NCBI GenBank assembly: GCA_019745975.1
Contig: JAIESQ010000063.1
Coordinates: forward strand, 1 to 58,956
DNA from: Pirellulales bacterium
GTDB lineage: Bacteria; Planctomycetota; Planctomycetia; Pirellulales; JAEUIK01
Direction: 5' to 3'
DNA length: 58,956 bases
The notes below the pieces were generated by a model. That model was not told the DNA's origin, did not search any database, and saw nothing but the letters and a program-made list of their open reading frames with translations. The translations under genes and the position numbers were made by a program. Shown here one piece after another: positions 44,634 through 54,694 of the stretch. How positions within the stretch are numbered: position 1 is the first letter of the stretch; each line of letters starts with the position of its first letter.

Positions 44634-47282
44634 TTGGCATTCCGTATTTATGCTCTGGCGAAAGAGCTGAAGATCGACAGCAAGGAGCTTGTCGAAATCT
44701 GTCCGCGGGCGGGCGTCACCGGAAAAGGGTCGGCCCTGGCCAGCTTGACCGAGGATGAGGTCGTCAAGATCAAGGCCTTCTTGAGCGGCGGCGGAGTTAA
44801 GCCGGCCGCCAAGCCGACTGCCGGTCCCGCCACCAAGCCGGCCGCGCCAGCCACGACGCCCGGAGGTCTCGCGCCCACTTTTCGCCGCGAGGACTACATC
44901 GCGCCCGGCGGCACGCAAGGCAAGCCCGCCATGCTCGGGAACCGCCCTACCGAAGCGCGACCCGCCGGGGGCGAGACGCGCCGCAAGCCGCCTGCACCGG
45001 ACGCGCCGCGCCAGCAACCGCCGAAGACGCCCGCCATCCGTCTGGCGGCGCTCCCCACCGCGGCCCCGCCCCCAGAAGCGACCTCGAGCGAACCCCCCGC
45101 GCAAAAGCCCGACATCAAATTGCCAGCCGATGTGCTACGCGCGGGCAAAGCGGGCAGCAAACCGCTCTCCGAGCACATCCGCAAGCACGAAATGAAGCGC
45201 CGTGCCGAGGCTGGCGAAGCCGGCAGCGCTCCCCGCACGGGGGGCGGGCCCAAGCAACCCGCGGCGCCGCCGCTCTCGATGCCTGGCGCGCGCGATCGTT
45301 CTCGTCGCGGTGGCGGGCAGCGCACCGGCGTGGCGGCGGTCGGCGAGACCGGCGAATTAGGGTCGGCGCTGGCCGGCCGCGAAGCACGCCAGATCAATCG
45401 CAAGCGGCGCTCGGGCCCGGGCCGCCGCCGCGACGACGACGACAATCCACTGTCGAGCGCACCCACGCGGCTGCGCCGCAGCGCCGGCTCGAACACCGCC
45501 GCGCCGCGCAAGAGCACCGTCGTCCTGGAACTCCCCTGCACGGTCCGCAGTTTCTCCGAAACGCTCGGGCTGCCAGTGCGTAACGTACTTGCCAAGCTCC
45601 TGGGCTTGGGCAACATGGCGAATATCAATTCGCCGATATCACCCGAGCTCGTCGAATTGCTGGCCATCGAGCTGGGAGTCGAAGTCAGCGTCAAGCAAGC
45701 GACGAATTTCGAACAGGAGCTGCTCGCCGCCTCCACCGAAGAAGAAGACGCCACGCTGCTCGAGCCGCGTCCGCCGGTCGTCACCTTCTTGGGGCACGTC
45801 GATCACGGCAAGACTTCGCTGTTGGACCACATCATCGGCATCGACGTGGCGGCTGGCGAAAGCGGCGGCATTACCCAACACATTCGCGCTTACCGCATCG
45901 AGAAGGACGGCCGCCCGATCACGTTCGTCGATACGCCGGGGCACGAGGCCTTTACAGCCATGCGTGCCCGCGGCGCGCACGTCACCGATATCGCCGTGCT
46001 CGTGGTGGCCGCCGACGACGGCGTGATGCCGCAGACCGAAGAGGCGATCAGCCACGCCCGCGCCGCCGGCGTGCCGATCGTGGTGGCACTCAACAAGGTC
46101 GACTTGCCGGGCCTCAACATCGATCGCGTTTTCCAGCAGTTGGGAACCAACGAGCTCTTGCCGACCGCTTGGGGCGGCGACACCGAAGTCGTGCAGACCA
46201 GCGCCATCAAGGAGACCGGGCTCGACGAACTGCTCGAAACCTTGCTGACAATCGCGGAACTGCAGGACTTTCGCGCCAATCCGCATCGCGCGGCCTATGG
46301 TACCTGCCTGGAAGCGGAACTGCACGAAGGCCGCGGCGTGGTTGCCAAGCTGTTGGTGCAGCGCGGCACGCTCAAGGTGGGAGACGTGCTGGTGTGCGGC
46401 AACGCGTACGGCCGCGTGAAGGCGATGTACGATACGCTGCGCCCCGGCGTGCGTCACGAGGAGGCGGGCCCTTCGACTCCCGTTAATGTCACCGGTCTCG
46501 ACGTCGCGCCAGCCGCTGGCGAACACTTCTACGTGCTCGACGACATCGCCAAGGCGCGCGAGATCGCCGAGAAGCGCGACGTCGTGTCGCGGTACGCCGA
46601 GCTCGCTGGCACGCCCGCCGAACATGTCACGCTCGAGAATCTCTTTGAGCGTCTCGGCCAGGCCGAAGTGCAAACGCTGAACCTCATCTTGCGGGCCGAT
46701 GTTCGCGGCTCGATCGAAGCCATCAAGAAAGAGCTCGGCAAGCTGGTGCACCCCGAAGTGCAAATCCGCATCCTGCAGGCGACGGTCGGCGGTGTCAGCG
46801 AAGCCGACGTGCACCTGGCGCACGCCTCGGATGCGGTGATCATCGGTTTCAACGTCGTCCCCGACGAAGCCGCCCGCGTCCTGGCCGACAAGCTGGGCGT
46901 ACAGATTCGCCGCTACGACATCATCTATCAGGTGACCGAGGACCTGAAGAAGGCGCTCGAAGGCATGCTCAAGCCCGAAGAGCGCGAGGTCGAGCTTGGC
47001 CGCGTGCTGGTGCAGAAGCTGTTCACGATCAGTCGCGTCGGCACGATCGCCGGCTGCCGTGTCCTGTCGGGGACAATCGAGCGCAGCTCGCGGGCGAGGC
47101 TGATTCGCGAGAACCGCGTGATCGGCGACTACGCCTTTGATTCGTTGCGCCGCGAGAAGGACGACGTCCGCGAGGTGCGCGAAGGCATGGAGTGCGGCAT
47201 CAAGCTGGCCGGCTTTAACGATCTCAAGGAAGGCGATTTACTCGAATGCTACAAGGTCGAGGAAGTCGCCCGCACCCTGTAA
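44634..47282 (+). CDS. infB: Translation initiation factor IF-2
   Basis: An 882-residue protein. TTG at 44634 is preferred over ATG 44613 because GAGGGAGAG precedes it and the product begins [15 protein letters not shown], the normal IF2N start. A Pro/Ala-rich basic linker of about 300 residues follows. A second IF2N-like segment ('[21 protein letters not shown]') precedes the GTPase: GHVDHGKT (G1), DTPGHEAF (G3), NKVD (G4). Domains II-IV are complete. It places initiator tRNA on the ribosome. Confidence 0.96.
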   Translation: MAFRIYALAKELKIDSKELVEICPRAGVTGKGSALASLTEDEVVKIKAFLSGGGVKPAAKPTAGPATKPAAPATTPGGLAPTFRREDYIAPGGTQGKPAMLGNRPTEARPAGGETRRKPPAPDAPRQQPPKTPAIRLAALPTAAPPPEATSSEPPAQKPDIKLPADVLRAGKAGSKPLSEHIRKHEMKRRAEAGEAGSAPRTGGGPKQPAAPPLSMPGARDRSRRGGGQRTGVAAVGETGELGSALAGREARQINRKRRSGPGRRRDDDDNPLSSAPTRLRRSAGSNTAAPRKSTVVLELPCTVRSFSETLGLPVRNVLAKLLGLGNMANINSPISPELVELLAIELGVEVSVKQATNFEQELLAASTEEEDATLLEPRPPVVTFLGHVDHGKTSLLDHIIGIDVAAGESGGITQHIRAYRIEKDGRPITFVDTPGHEAFTAMRARGAHVTDIAVLVVAADDGVMPQTEEAISHARAAGVPIVVALNKVDLPGLNIDRVFQQLGTNELLPTAWGGDTEVVQTSAIKETGLDELLETLLTIAELQDFRANPHRAAYGTCLEAELHEGRGVVAKLLVQRGTLKVGDVLVCGNAYGRVKAMYDTLRPGVRHEEAGPSTPVNVTGLDVAPAAGEHFYVLDDIAKAREIAEKRDVVSRYAELAGTPAEHVTLENLFERLGQAEVQTLNLILRADVRGSIEAIKKELGKLVHPEVQIRILQATVGGVSEADVHLAHASDAVIIGFNVVPDEAARVLADKLGVQIRRYDIIYQVTEDLKKALEGMLKPEEREVELGRVLVQKLFTISRVGTIAGCRVLSGTIERSSRARLIRENRVIGDYAFDSLRREKDDVREVREGMECGIKLAGFNDLKEGDLLECYKVEEVARTL

Positions 47283-47289
47283 GGTCTCC

Positions 47290-47832
47290 ATGACGTCGCG
47301 ACGCGTGCAAAAAGCGGCTGAAGCCATCCGCGAAGTTGTCGGCATGGCCATCCTGCGCGACCTGCGTGACCCGCGGGTGCGAAACGTCACGGTTACGTTT
47401 GTCGAAGTCTCCCCCGACTTGCGGCAAGCCAAGGTTCACGTCTCGATCATGGGGAGCGAAAGCGAACAGCGTTTGTGCCTGCACGGGCTGAACAACGCCG
47501 CCGGCTTTCTGCAAGCCAAGGTCGCTGCCAACATCGAAATGCGGTACACGCCCCGACTGCACTTCGTGATCGATCAAGGGGTCAAGCGCTCGATCGAAGT
47601 GATGCGTATCCTGCAGCAGCTTCGGCCGGCTGAGGCCGCCGATGCTGTTGAAGCCGAGCCTGACCATGCTCAGCTTGACGATGCCTCGCTCGAAGAAGAC
47701 GAAATTGGCGAAGCCCAGAGCGACGAACCTGACGAGGACGCCGCCGGCCCTGAGCAATTCGTCGGCGACCGGGAGATCAAACGAACAGCCGAAAGCCCGC
47801 CATCTCCTGCCGACGCTCCTGGGCCGCGCTAA
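47290..47832 (+). CDS. rbfA: Ribosome-binding factor A
   Basis: A 180-residue protein starting at ATG 47290, seven bases after the infB stop. The KH-like RbfA domain covers the first 115 residues ('SRRVQKAAEAIREVVGMAILRDLRDPRV', 'VTFVEVSPDLRQAKVHVSI', 'TPRLHFVIDQGVKRSIEVMRIL'). A very acidic tail of about 60 residues is unusual compared with E. coli RbfA (133 residues). It acts in 30S maturation and cold adaptation. Confidence 0.93.
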   Translation: MTSRRVQKAAEAIREVVGMAILRDLRDPRVRNVTVTFVEVSPDLRQAKVHVSIMGSESEQRLCLHGLNNAAGFLQAKVAANIEMRYTPRLHFVIDQGVKRSIEVMRILQQLRPAEAADAVEAEPDHAQLDDASLEEDEIGEAQSDEPDEDAAGPEQFVGDREIKRTAESPPSPADAPGPR

Positions 47833-47874
47833 GGGACGGATCGCTCCATCCACAAGGTTTTTTTCGCGGGAACA

Positions 47875-48867
47875 GTGAATCGTATGGCCAGTATGAATCG
47901 AACCGCACTGGTGACCAAGCTGCACAAAGTGCTCAAGAAGCACTATAAGCCAGTGGCCACCGTCGAGCGGCCGGTCCTCGAGCAGCTCTTGTTTGCCTGC
48001 CTGCTGGAGGACGCTCCCTATCAACCGGCGGAAGAGGCCCTGGCGCGGCTCTCGGAGACGTTCTTTGATTGGAACGAAGTGCGCGTCAGCCTGGTGCGCG
48101 AGCTGGCCGAAGCCATGCCCGCGCTGCCACGACCCGAGGAGGCCGCGACGCGCTTGAAGCGCGGCTTGCAGGGAGTCTTCGAGTCGATCTATTCGTTCGA
48201 CCTGGAGCACTTTAAGAAACAGAATCTCGGGCAGGCGATCGCCAAGTTGCAGAAGATCGTCGGCCCGTCGAAGTTCGTCGTGGCGCACGTCACGCAGTCG
48301 GCGCTAGGCGGCCACTCGATTCCCATCGATCGGGCTGCACTGCAGGTTTTCGACGTTTTCGGCACACTCTCGAAACAGGAGCGCGAGTCGGGCGAGCTCG
48401 CGGGGCTCGAGCGTGCGATTCCCAAGAGCAAGGGAGTTGAGTTCGGTTCGTTGCTGCATCAGTTCGCCGTGGAGCTGGCCGCCAGTCCGTATAGTCCACA
48501 ACTGCACAAGGTACTGCTGGAGGTCACGCCCGAATGTCGCGACCGGCTCCCGAAGCGCGGAGCCAAGAAGAAGGAGCCGCCGCAGCCGGCCGCACCACCC
48601 CAAAAGGCTGGCAAGCCCACCGCCGCGGTCGCCCCGCCCAAAGGGACCGCGACCGCCAAGGCAGCCGCGGCGCCGCCACCAAAGGCCGCTTCGGCTAAAC
48701 CGGCAGCCAAGCCACCGGTCACCGCCAAGGGGCGCGATAAGCAGGCCGCCAAGCCGACGAAGGTCGCGTCCAGCAATCCGGCGACCAAGTCTCCCAAGGG
48801 AGCTGCCGCCGGGGGTACCAAGAAGAAGGCAGTCGCCGCGCGTTCCAGCAAGCCCAAGCCCCGCTGA
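47875..48867 (+). CDS. Endonuclease III-like HhH protein with histone H1-like tail
   Basis: A 330-residue protein (GTG 47875; ATG 47884 is an alternative). Residues about 15-215 resemble the HhH-GPD glycosylase fold: 'YQPAEEALARLSETFFDWNEVRV', 'FVVAHVTQSALGGHSIPIDRAALQVFDVFG', where the Asp of PID aligns with the catalytic Asp. The catalytic Lys of endonuclease III and the four iron-sulfur cysteines are not evident. The last 110 residues are Lys/Ala/Pro-rich repeats (AAKPT, KAAAAPPPKA) like histone H1 or bacterial histone-like tails. Located 42 bases after rbfA. May be a DNA-structure binder rather than an enzyme. Confidence 0.65.
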   Translation: MNRMASMNRTALVTKLHKVLKKHYKPVATVERPVLEQLLFACLLEDAPYQPAEEALARLSETFFDWNEVRVSLVRELAEAMPALPRPEEAATRLKRGLQGVFESIYSFDLEHFKKQNLGQAIAKLQKIVGPSKFVVAHVTQSALGGHSIPIDRAALQVFDVFGTLSKQERESGELAGLERAIPKSKGVEFGSLLHQFAVELAASPYSPQLHKVLLEVTPECRDRLPKRGAKKKEPPQPAAPPQKAGKPTAAVAPPKGTATAKAAAAPPPKAASAKPAAKPPVTAKGRDKQAAKPTKVASSNPATKSPKGAAAGGTKKKAVAARSSKPKPR

Positions 48868-48912
48868 ACTTCCCGCCTTGCTCGATACCCCGCTACCGCC
48901 AGAGGGGTCGCC

Positions 48913-51276
48913 ATGTTTCGCTCGATGGATCATTGGCCGCGACCTGCCGTGCCGCTGGCTCGTAGAACCGTTGCTCTGTTGTGCCGCGTCATTTGGCTGG
49001 CGTCGCTTGCCGCCTCGGCGACTCCCGCGCGCGCATTTCCCGCGATCCCGGCTACGTATGGCGATTCGCCTCCCGCCATCAGCGATGCCGATCAACCGAA
49101 CGACACGGCAGCCGCGTACGATGTCGGAGTATTTCACGCCAAAACGCCGCGGACCGAGGCGCAAGGCGAGCGACTGACGGCGCTGGCCATGTATTCGGCC
49201 GGACGGATGCACGAGGAGAAACAGGAGCTTCCCGCGGCCCTGCGCATGTACGAGCGGGCGTCGCGCTTTGATCCCGCGGCCCAAACGCCGCTGCGCGACG
49301 CGATTCGCATGGCGTTCAGCATCGGTCGCTCCGACGAGGCGATTCGTTACGCCGTCAAGCTCGCCGATCTCGATGCCAGCGATCCGCAACTGCTCCGCCG
49401 CCTGGCCGGGCACGTTGTCGGACAAGGCGATCTCGAGCGAGGGCTGAAACTCTACCAGCGCGCGGCCGACGTCGAGGAGTCGAAGTCGAAGTCGGCTGGT
49501 CTCGTGCTGCTGTGGATGCAGGTCGGCAAGCTGGCCTTGATCCTCGATCAACCGGGAACGGCGGCCGCCGCCTACCGTCGCGTGCAGCAAGCGCTTGCTA
49601 GTCCGGCCGATTGGGGGCTCGATGACCGTGCTCGCGGCCTGATCTATGAAGACGCGACGAAAACGCTCGACCTGCTGGGGCGAACGGTCGATGGACGCTC
49701 TCCCGAAGCACAAACCTGCGACTTGTTCGGTAAGGTGTTGCTCGAGGCGGGCGATCTCGACGCCGCGCTGGCGGCCTACGAACAAGGACACGCGCTGGCG
49801 GCCAACGCGCCCCTATTGGCGCTCCAGCGGGCCGAGGTGCTTGCGGCTCGCAAAGAGACCGATGCCGCCCTGGCCGCGCTCGACGAGTTCTTCGCCAGCA
49901 AACGTCCGCAGTACGGCGACGCGCCCTTCGAACTGCTCGCGAAGCTCTTGTCGGATGCAGGACGAGCGGGCGACTTGCGCGGTCGGCTCGAACGCTTGCA
50001 AGCCGATCAGCCCGACAACGTCGCCTTGGCCTACTTTCTGGCCGACACCTTGCGCCAGGCGGGCGAGCTGCCGCAGGCGGAATCGATTTACATCAAAGCG
50101 CTCGCCGCGCAACCGACGCTGTCAGGCCATCGCGGCTTGATCGACGTGCTGCGGCGGCAAGGCAAGATCGAACCGCTCCTCGAAGCATTCTTGCAGTGCG
50201 TCCCCAATGTTCGCACGCTGGACTCGCTGGGAGACGAGGGGCGCGCGCTGACGGCCGACGCATCCGTGATGCCGCAACTGCTGACGGCCGCCATCGCACG
50301 TGATGAGAAGCAACCGCTCGATACCACGCAGGCCGGCGCTCTGGGGCAATTGGCGCTTTCCGCCGGACTCTTCGACGCGGCCGAAGTGCTGTTCACGCGC
50401 GCCATCGAGCGCGACCGGGAGAATGCTCCCATTTTGTTGCGGCGCTGGGCCCTGGCTTTGCTCGTGCAGGATAAGTTCGCCGAGGCCACCAGCGTGATCG
50501 AGCGCATGCTGGCTTCCGGAAAAGTCTCGGGTGATGACGCCGAGCTGGCGTTCCATCTCTCGGGTGCGCTGGCCATGCAGAACAAGCACGATGAGGCCCT
50601 GGGCGCGGCGCGCCGGGCGGTCGAGCTGGCCGAACAAGACCGCGAGGCGCTGGGAGATGTTTACTATCGCATCCTCGCCCGACCGGGTTGGGTGCTCTAT
50701 CGTGGCAAGCGTTTGGAGGATGCCGAGCGCGAATACGAATCGCTGATCGCCCGCTTCAACGATCGCCACGACGACGAAGCGGTGCGCGAAATGCTGCGCG
50801 ACGCGCGGCTCTCGTTGTCGAACATCGCCGTGCTGCGGGGCGACACGGCCGCCAGCGAGCGCTGGCTCGAAGAGATTCTCGACGAGTACCCCGAAGACAT
50901 CTCCGCGATGAACGACCTGGGTTACCTGTGGGCCGATGCCGGCAAGCGGCTGCACCTGGCCCTGGCGATGATCGAGCAGGCCGTGGCCAAGGAGCCGGAG
51001 AACGCGGCCTATCTCGATAGCCACGGTTGGGCTTTGTTCCGGCTTGGTCGCCGCGCCGAAGCGATCAGCACGCTCCAGCGCGCGGTTAGCCAGGAAAAAG
51101 ATCCCGACGGAGTGATCCTCGAGCACCTCGGCGATGCCTACCTGGCCGACGGTCGCGTCGACGACGCCCGCGCGGCCTGGCAGCGCGCCCTGGCGGCCTT
51201 TACCAAACTGGGCGACGCCGCGAAGTCGGCCAGCGTGCAGAAGAAGCTCGACCAGCATCCGCCGGCAGCCCCCTGA
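48913..51276 (+). CDS. Exported TPR-repeat protein
   Basis: A 787-residue protein with a signal peptide (1-41, ending 'ATPARA'). Nearly the whole mature part is tetratricopeptide-like helix pairs: 'ALRMYERASRFDPAAQTPL', 'LAAYEQGHALAANAPLLALQRAEVLAA', 'AEVLFTRAIERDRENAPILLRRW', 'AISTLQRAVSQEKDPDGVILEHLGDAYLADGRVDDARAAWQRAL'. The latter is the canonical pattern of lipoprotein-trafficking or peptidase-associated TPR proteins. No lipobox. Probably a periplasmic scaffold; partner unknown. Confidence 0.85.
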   Translation: MFRSMDHWPRPAVPLARRTVALLCRVIWLASLAASATPARAFPAIPATYGDSPPAISDADQPNDTAAAYDVGVFHAKTPRTEAQGERLTALAMYSAGRMHEEKQELPAALRMYERASRFDPAAQTPLRDAIRMAFSIGRSDEAIRYAVKLADLDASDPQLLRRLAGHVVGQGDLERGLKLYQRAADVEESKSKSAGLVLLWMQVGKLALILDQPGTAAAAYRRVQQALASPADWGLDDRARGLIYEDATKTLDLLGRTVDGRSPEAQTCDLFGKVLLEAGDLDAALAAYEQGHALAANAPLLALQRAEVLAARKETDAALAALDEFFASKRPQYGDAPFELLAKLLSDAGRAGDLRGRLERLQADQPDNVALAYFLADTLRQAGELPQAESIYIKALAAQPTLSGHRGLIDVLRRQGKIEPLLEAFLQCVPNVRTLDSLGDEGRALTADASVMPQLLTAAIARDEKQPLDTTQAGALGQLALSAGLFDAAEVLFTRAIERDRENAPILLRRWALALLVQDKFAEATSVIERMLASGKVSGDDAELAFHLSGALAMQNKHDEALGAARRAVELAEQDREALGDVYYRILARPGWVLYRGKRLEDAEREYESLIARFNDRHDDEAVREMLRDARLSLSNIAVLRGDTAASERWLEEILDEYPEDISAMNDLGYLWADAGKRLHLALAMIEQAVAKEPENAAYLDSHGWALFRLGRRAEAISTLQRAVSQEKDPDGVILEHLGDAYLADGRVDDARAAWQRALAAFTKLGDAAKSASVQKKLDQHPPAAP

Positions 51277-51369
51277 TCGAACCACTTTTGTCGCGCACAG
51301 CGTCGGTGATCGCGGCGGCGCGGCAGTTAGTTCCCACCTTCTTTTGCTTTACGGAGTATCGGTACCGTC

Positions 51370-52119
51370 ATGGCAGGCCATTCGCATTGGGCAGGCATCA
51401 AACATAAGAAGGCGCTGATCGACGCCAAGCGCGGCAAATTGTGGAGCAAGCTCTCCAAGGCGATCATCATCGCCGCCAAGCACGGTGGCGGCGATCCCGA
51501 GAGCAACCTCAAGCTGCGCTACGCCATCGACGCGGCCCGCGCCGTCAGCATGCCCAAGGACAACATCCAGCGGGCGATCAAGCGCGGCACCGGCGAAAGC
51601 GACGGCGCCAACTTCGAGGAAATCCTGTACGAGGGATACGGCGCCGCGGGAGTCGCCATCCTTTGCGACGTGCTTACCGACAACCGCAACCGCACCGCCG
51701 GCGAGGTCCGCAAGATCTTCGAGGTCGGCGGCGGCAAGCTCGGCGAAAGCGGCTGCGTCGCCTGGATGTTCGACCGCAAGGGGCTGTTCGTCATCCCGGC
51801 CGACAAAGTCGACGAAAACGCTCTGATGGAACTGGCCCTCGACGCCGGCGCCGACGATTTCAAGCACGTCGAGGCCAAGTTCGAAGTCACTTGCGAGCCG
51901 AGCGCGTTTCAAGGCGTGGCCGACGCGCTGGCCGCGGCTGGTATCGAGCCGGAGGTCAAGGAGATCGCGCGCATCCCCAAGAACACGGTCGACCTCGATA
52001 CCGAAACGGCCCGCACGGTGCTCAAGCTGGTCGAGAAGCTCGACGACCACGACGACGTGCAAAGCGTGAGCGCGAACTTCAATATTCCGGAGGAAGCGCT
52101 GGTGGAGTTGGGTGGGTAA
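51370..52119 (+). CDS. YebC/PmpR-family regulator
   Basis: A 249-residue protein with the family hallmark start MAGHSHWAGIKHKKALIDAK and blocks 'GGDPESNLKLRYAIDAARAVSMPKDNIQRAIKRGTGE', 'LYEGYGAAGVAILCDVLTDNRNRTAGEVRKIF', 'ESGCVAWMFDRKG'. Three-domain proteins of this family are described as transcriptional regulators or as translation factors for proline stretches. GGAG precedes the start. In many bacteria yebC lies beside ruvC; here it does not. Confidence 0.95.
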   Translation: MAGHSHWAGIKHKKALIDAKRGKLWSKLSKAIIIAAKHGGGDPESNLKLRYAIDAARAVSMPKDNIQRAIKRGTGESDGANFEEILYEGYGAAGVAILCDVLTDNRNRTAGEVRKIFEVGGGKLGESGCVAWMFDRKGLFVIPADKVDENALMELALDAGADDFKHVEAKFEVTCEPSAFQGVADALAAAGIEPEVKEIARIPKNTVDLDTETARTVLKLVEKLDDHDDVQSVSANFNIPEEALVELGG

Positions 52120-52155
52120 CGGACGAACGCCTTCACTCGGCCGCGGTGCCTCGCC

Positions 52156-52326
52156 ATGTCGCGATTTGCCTCGGATTTCAACCGCGCATTGGGTGAACAG
52201 CTTTACAAGCAGGGTCGCGCTTCGCAGTACACTGGACAACTCGAAGATGCCCTCGCGGTCTTCGAGCAAAGCGTAAGCGCGTTTCCACATTACAAATCGA
52301 GTTGGCAACGATGGTTCATCGAGTGA
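52156..52326 (+). CDS. 56-residue TPR-like mini-protein
   Basis: An ATG-to-TGA frame of 56 codons in the gap between yebC and the mazE-like gene. The middle ('GRASQYTGQLEDALAVFEQSV') has the spacing of one TPR helix pair (Tyr/Gly/Ala/Phe positions). No strong ribosome site. It could be a remnant of a larger TPR gene or a small real gene; it is followed 11 bases later by the antitoxin gene. Confidence 0.4.
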   Translation: MSRFASDFNRALGEQLYKQGRASQYTGQLEDALAVFEQSVSAFPHYKSSWQRWFIE

Positions 52327-52336
52327 TAATCCCAGT

Positions 52337-52585
52337 ATGAACATGCCCTCCGAAGTCAAGTCGGCTCTCGAACAGTCGCACGACGCACCGGTCGAACTCG
52401 TGGACACCGAGACGAGCGTGCGCTATTTGGTCGTGCGCGCCGACATGTACGAGCGGCTGATGGCTAGGCTCGATCTGGGCGAGCCAACAACCGACGACCA
52501 GAAGGCGATGCTCCAGGCCTGGGGTAAACGCGCCGGGTGGGAAGAACCAGACGCTGCGGTATTTGATGAACTAAGGCCATTATGA
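52337..52585 (+). CDS. Antitoxin of a MazEF-like module
   Basis: An 82-residue protein. The N-terminal half ('PVELVDTETSVRYLVVRADMYERL') looks like a Phd/YefM-type DNA-binding antitoxin strand pattern; the C-terminal half is an acidic helical tail ('KRAGWEEPDAAVFDELRPL') of the kind that fills the toxin groove. Stop overlaps the toxin start by four bases (ATGA at 52582-52585). Confidence 0.8.
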   Translation: MNMPSEVKSALEQSHDAPVELVDTETSVRYLVVRADMYERLMARLDLGEPTTDDQKAMLQAWGKRAGWEEPDAAVFDELRPL

Positions 52586-52917
52586 AACGCGGCGAAGTCG
52601 TGCTCGTCGATTTCCCGTTCTCGGATGGCAGTGGAAGCAAGTTCCGTCCCGCCTTGGTCGTTCAAGCGGATATTTTCAACAAGTCGCTTCGCGACACCGT
52701 CCTCGCCACGATTACCACGAACACTCAGCCTTCACCGACGTCGTTCGTCATCGATCCTTCGGAGAACCCACATTCGGGTTTGCGGCTCGCCTGCGCGGTT
52801 CGCTGCGACAACTTGCAGACTCTCGAACAGACTATCGTGCAAGGTTCAATCGGGTATCTGTCGCGTCGTTCGATGCAACAGATCGACGCTTGCTTGAAGC
52901 TCGTTCTTGGGCTCTAA
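52582..52917 (+). CDS. MazF/PemK-family toxin (mRNA interferase)
   Basis: A 111-residue protein. 'MKRGEVVLVDFPFSDGSGSKFRPALVVQ' is the SH3-like start of MazF/PemK toxins with the RPxLV block. 'TLEQTIVQGSIGYLSRRSMQQIDACLKLVLGL' is the typical C-terminal helix. Expected to cut mRNA at short sequences when not bound by the antitoxin. Confidence 0.88.
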   Translation: MKRGEVVLVDFPFSDGSGSKFRPALVVQADIFNKSLRDTVLATITTNTQPSPTSFVIDPSENPHSGLRLACAVRCDNLQTLEQTIVQGSIGYLSRRSMQQIDACLKLVLGL

Positions 52918-52977
52918 GAGTCCGTTGGCATTGAGTACTAGGCTAGGACATCGGCGTATTGTGTCACTCGTACATCA

Positions 52978-54099
52978 TCAACCGTGTTGCCGTCGCTCAC
53001 GTTCGAGCAGCTCCGCCTTCCGCTCGATGCCCCAGCGGTAGCCCGCCAGCGCGCCGTCGCAGCGCACGACCCGATGGCACGGGATCGCCACCGCCAGGCG
53101 GTTCGCCGCGCAAGCGCTGGCTACTGCCCGCACGCTCCGCGCACTGCCCAGCCGCCGGGCGACGTCGGTGTAGGTAATCTGCTCGCCGCTGGGAATCTCT
53201 CGCAGCAGTTGCCACACGCGCTGCTGGAACGCGGTGCCTTGAATATCAAGCGGCAGACTCAATCCGTCGACTGGCTGCTCGATGAAGCCCACCACCTGGG
53301 CCACGATTGCTTCGAACTGGCGATCTCCGCCCAGCAAGTGCGCGCGCGGAAAGCGATCCTCAAAGTCGCGTACCAATTGCGCGGGATCGTCGCCAAATTC
53401 GATCGCGCACACGCCGCGATCGGTCGCCGCGACCAGGATCGCGCCGAGAAAACACTCCCCCAGGGCGAAGCGAATGGTTGTCTCGGATCCGGCCGCCCGA
53501 AAGGCGCCTGGCGCCATGCCGAGCATGCTTTGCGCGGCCTCATAGAATCGCCCGTTCGAGCCGAAGCCCGCCCTGTAGCAGGCCTCGGTCACCGTGGCCC
53601 CCGCGGCCAGCTCGCTGCGTACGCGGCGTGCGCGCACCGCCTTGGCATAACGCGTCGGCGTGACGCCAGTCAACGATACAAAGAGCCGGCGGAACTCGCC
53701 TGCCGGCATGTTGGCCTCGGCAGCGAGCGTCTCGAGTTCGAGCGGCGCGCCGGCACACTCGATAGATCGGCATGCTCGGACCACAACGTGCGCCAGCGGG
53801 TGCGGCGCGCGCGGTTCGTGCGGTCGACAGCGCCGGCATGCGCGGAAGCCGGCGCGCTGGGCATCGGAGGCGCTGGGAAAGAAGCGCACGTGCTCGCGGC
53901 GCGGCATTCGCGACGGGCAGCTTGGCCGGCAATAGACGCCAGTCGTCGTCACGGCATAGACGAACCGTTCGTCGGCCTGCCGCTCGCGTCCGAGCACGGC
54001 CTGCCAGCGCTCGTCGTCGCTGGCGTATCGTGGCGCGTCGGTTGCGTCGTGCGTCGTCACGGTTTTGCAAGTCGTTGCAGTTGACAGCGAAATGCTCAT
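52978..54099 (-). CDS. ada: Bifunctional methylated-DNA repair protein/transcriptional activator Ada
   Basis: A 373-residue protein. Start 54099 with GGGAGGA upstream. N-terminal Ada domain with Cys at 57, 61, 88 and 91 (VYCRPSC, CRRC), where C57 is the phosphotriester methyl acceptor. AraC-type HTH at about 105-195 ('LETLAAEANMPAGEFRRLFVSLTGVTPTRYAKAVRARRV'). C-terminal O6-methylguanine methyltransferase with active-site C341 in PCHRV. Complete E. coli-like arrangement. No alkB or alkA neighbour. Confidence 0.93.
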   Translation of the reverse strand: MSISLSTATTCKTVTTHDATDAPRYASDDERWQAVLGRERQADERFVYAVTTTGVYCRPSCPSRMPRREHVRFFPSASDAQRAGFRACRRCRPHEPRAPHPLAHVVVRACRSIECAGAPLELETLAAEANMPAGEFRRLFVSLTGVTPTRYAKAVRARRVRSELAAGATVTEACYRAGFGSNGRFYEAAQSMLGMAPGAFRAAGSETTIRFALGECFLGAILVAATDRGVCAIEFGDDPAQLVRDFEDRFPRAHLLGGDRQFEAIVAQVVGFIEQPVDGLSLPLDIQGTAFQQRVWQLLREIPSGEQITYTDVARRLGSARSVRAVASACAANRLAVAIPCHRVVRCDGALAGYRWGIERKAELLERERRQHG

Positions 54100-54327
54100 G
54101 CAAGTGGTCCTCCCGTACACAACTTTACCGACAGACCACGCCGCCGGCACTCCGCTTTCGGCGGGGCAATTCGCATTTTGACGAGCGTTTTGAGCCGCGC
54201 GCGAAAGGTCTTGGCACTTCGCAGGATGCACTCATTGGAGTAGGATTGAGCTGTCGGGTAAACGGCGCCGCTGAATTTCCACTCGGCTGGGTGCCATTTG
54301 TGCGCGTTGACGTAATAGGAGCGTAGC

Positions 54328-54690
54328 ATGGCAACTGGACTGCAAATGTTGGAAGCCGTGCTGGCGGCGGTCAAACGACAGCCGGGCGCCAGCGAATTGC
54401 GGATCAACCAGTTCGATCTTGAGGATCTGTTGAAACTCAACGCGGTCGAACTGCGGGAGTTGGACGTTGCCGACGAGCAAGCCAACCGCATTGTGACCGA
54501 TTTGTCGAAAGAAAGTCTGGCCGAGCTGAGCGAATGGATTGGAGTCGCGCTCGTCGAGGATAAAGACCAGAAGAACTTGATCCCTGGTGAAGGGATCCGT
54601 CGCACCGCCGGCATTTGGGCCGACGGCAACGACGATCCCGACGCGATCGTGGAAGAGATCCGACGACTGCGAAATCCGACGCTGCGGTGA
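54328..54690 (+). CDS. Putative VapB-like antitoxin
   Basis: A 120-residue protein directly upstream of a PIN toxin. The C-terminal part 'TAGIWADGNDDPDAIVEEIRRLRNPTLR' resembles toxin-binding tails of antitoxins in which a small residue and Trp precede an acidic helix. The N-terminal 80 residues show helical Leu/Asp patterns, not a clear AbrB or ribbon-helix-helix domain. It is longer than typical VapB (70-80). Confidence 0.65.
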   Translation: MATGLQMLEAVLAAVKRQPGASELRINQFDLEDLLKLNAVELRELDVADEQANRIVTDLSKESLAELSEWIGVALVEDKDQKNLIPGEGIRRTAGIWADGNDDPDAIVEEIRRLRNPTLR

Positions 54691-54694
54691 CGAC

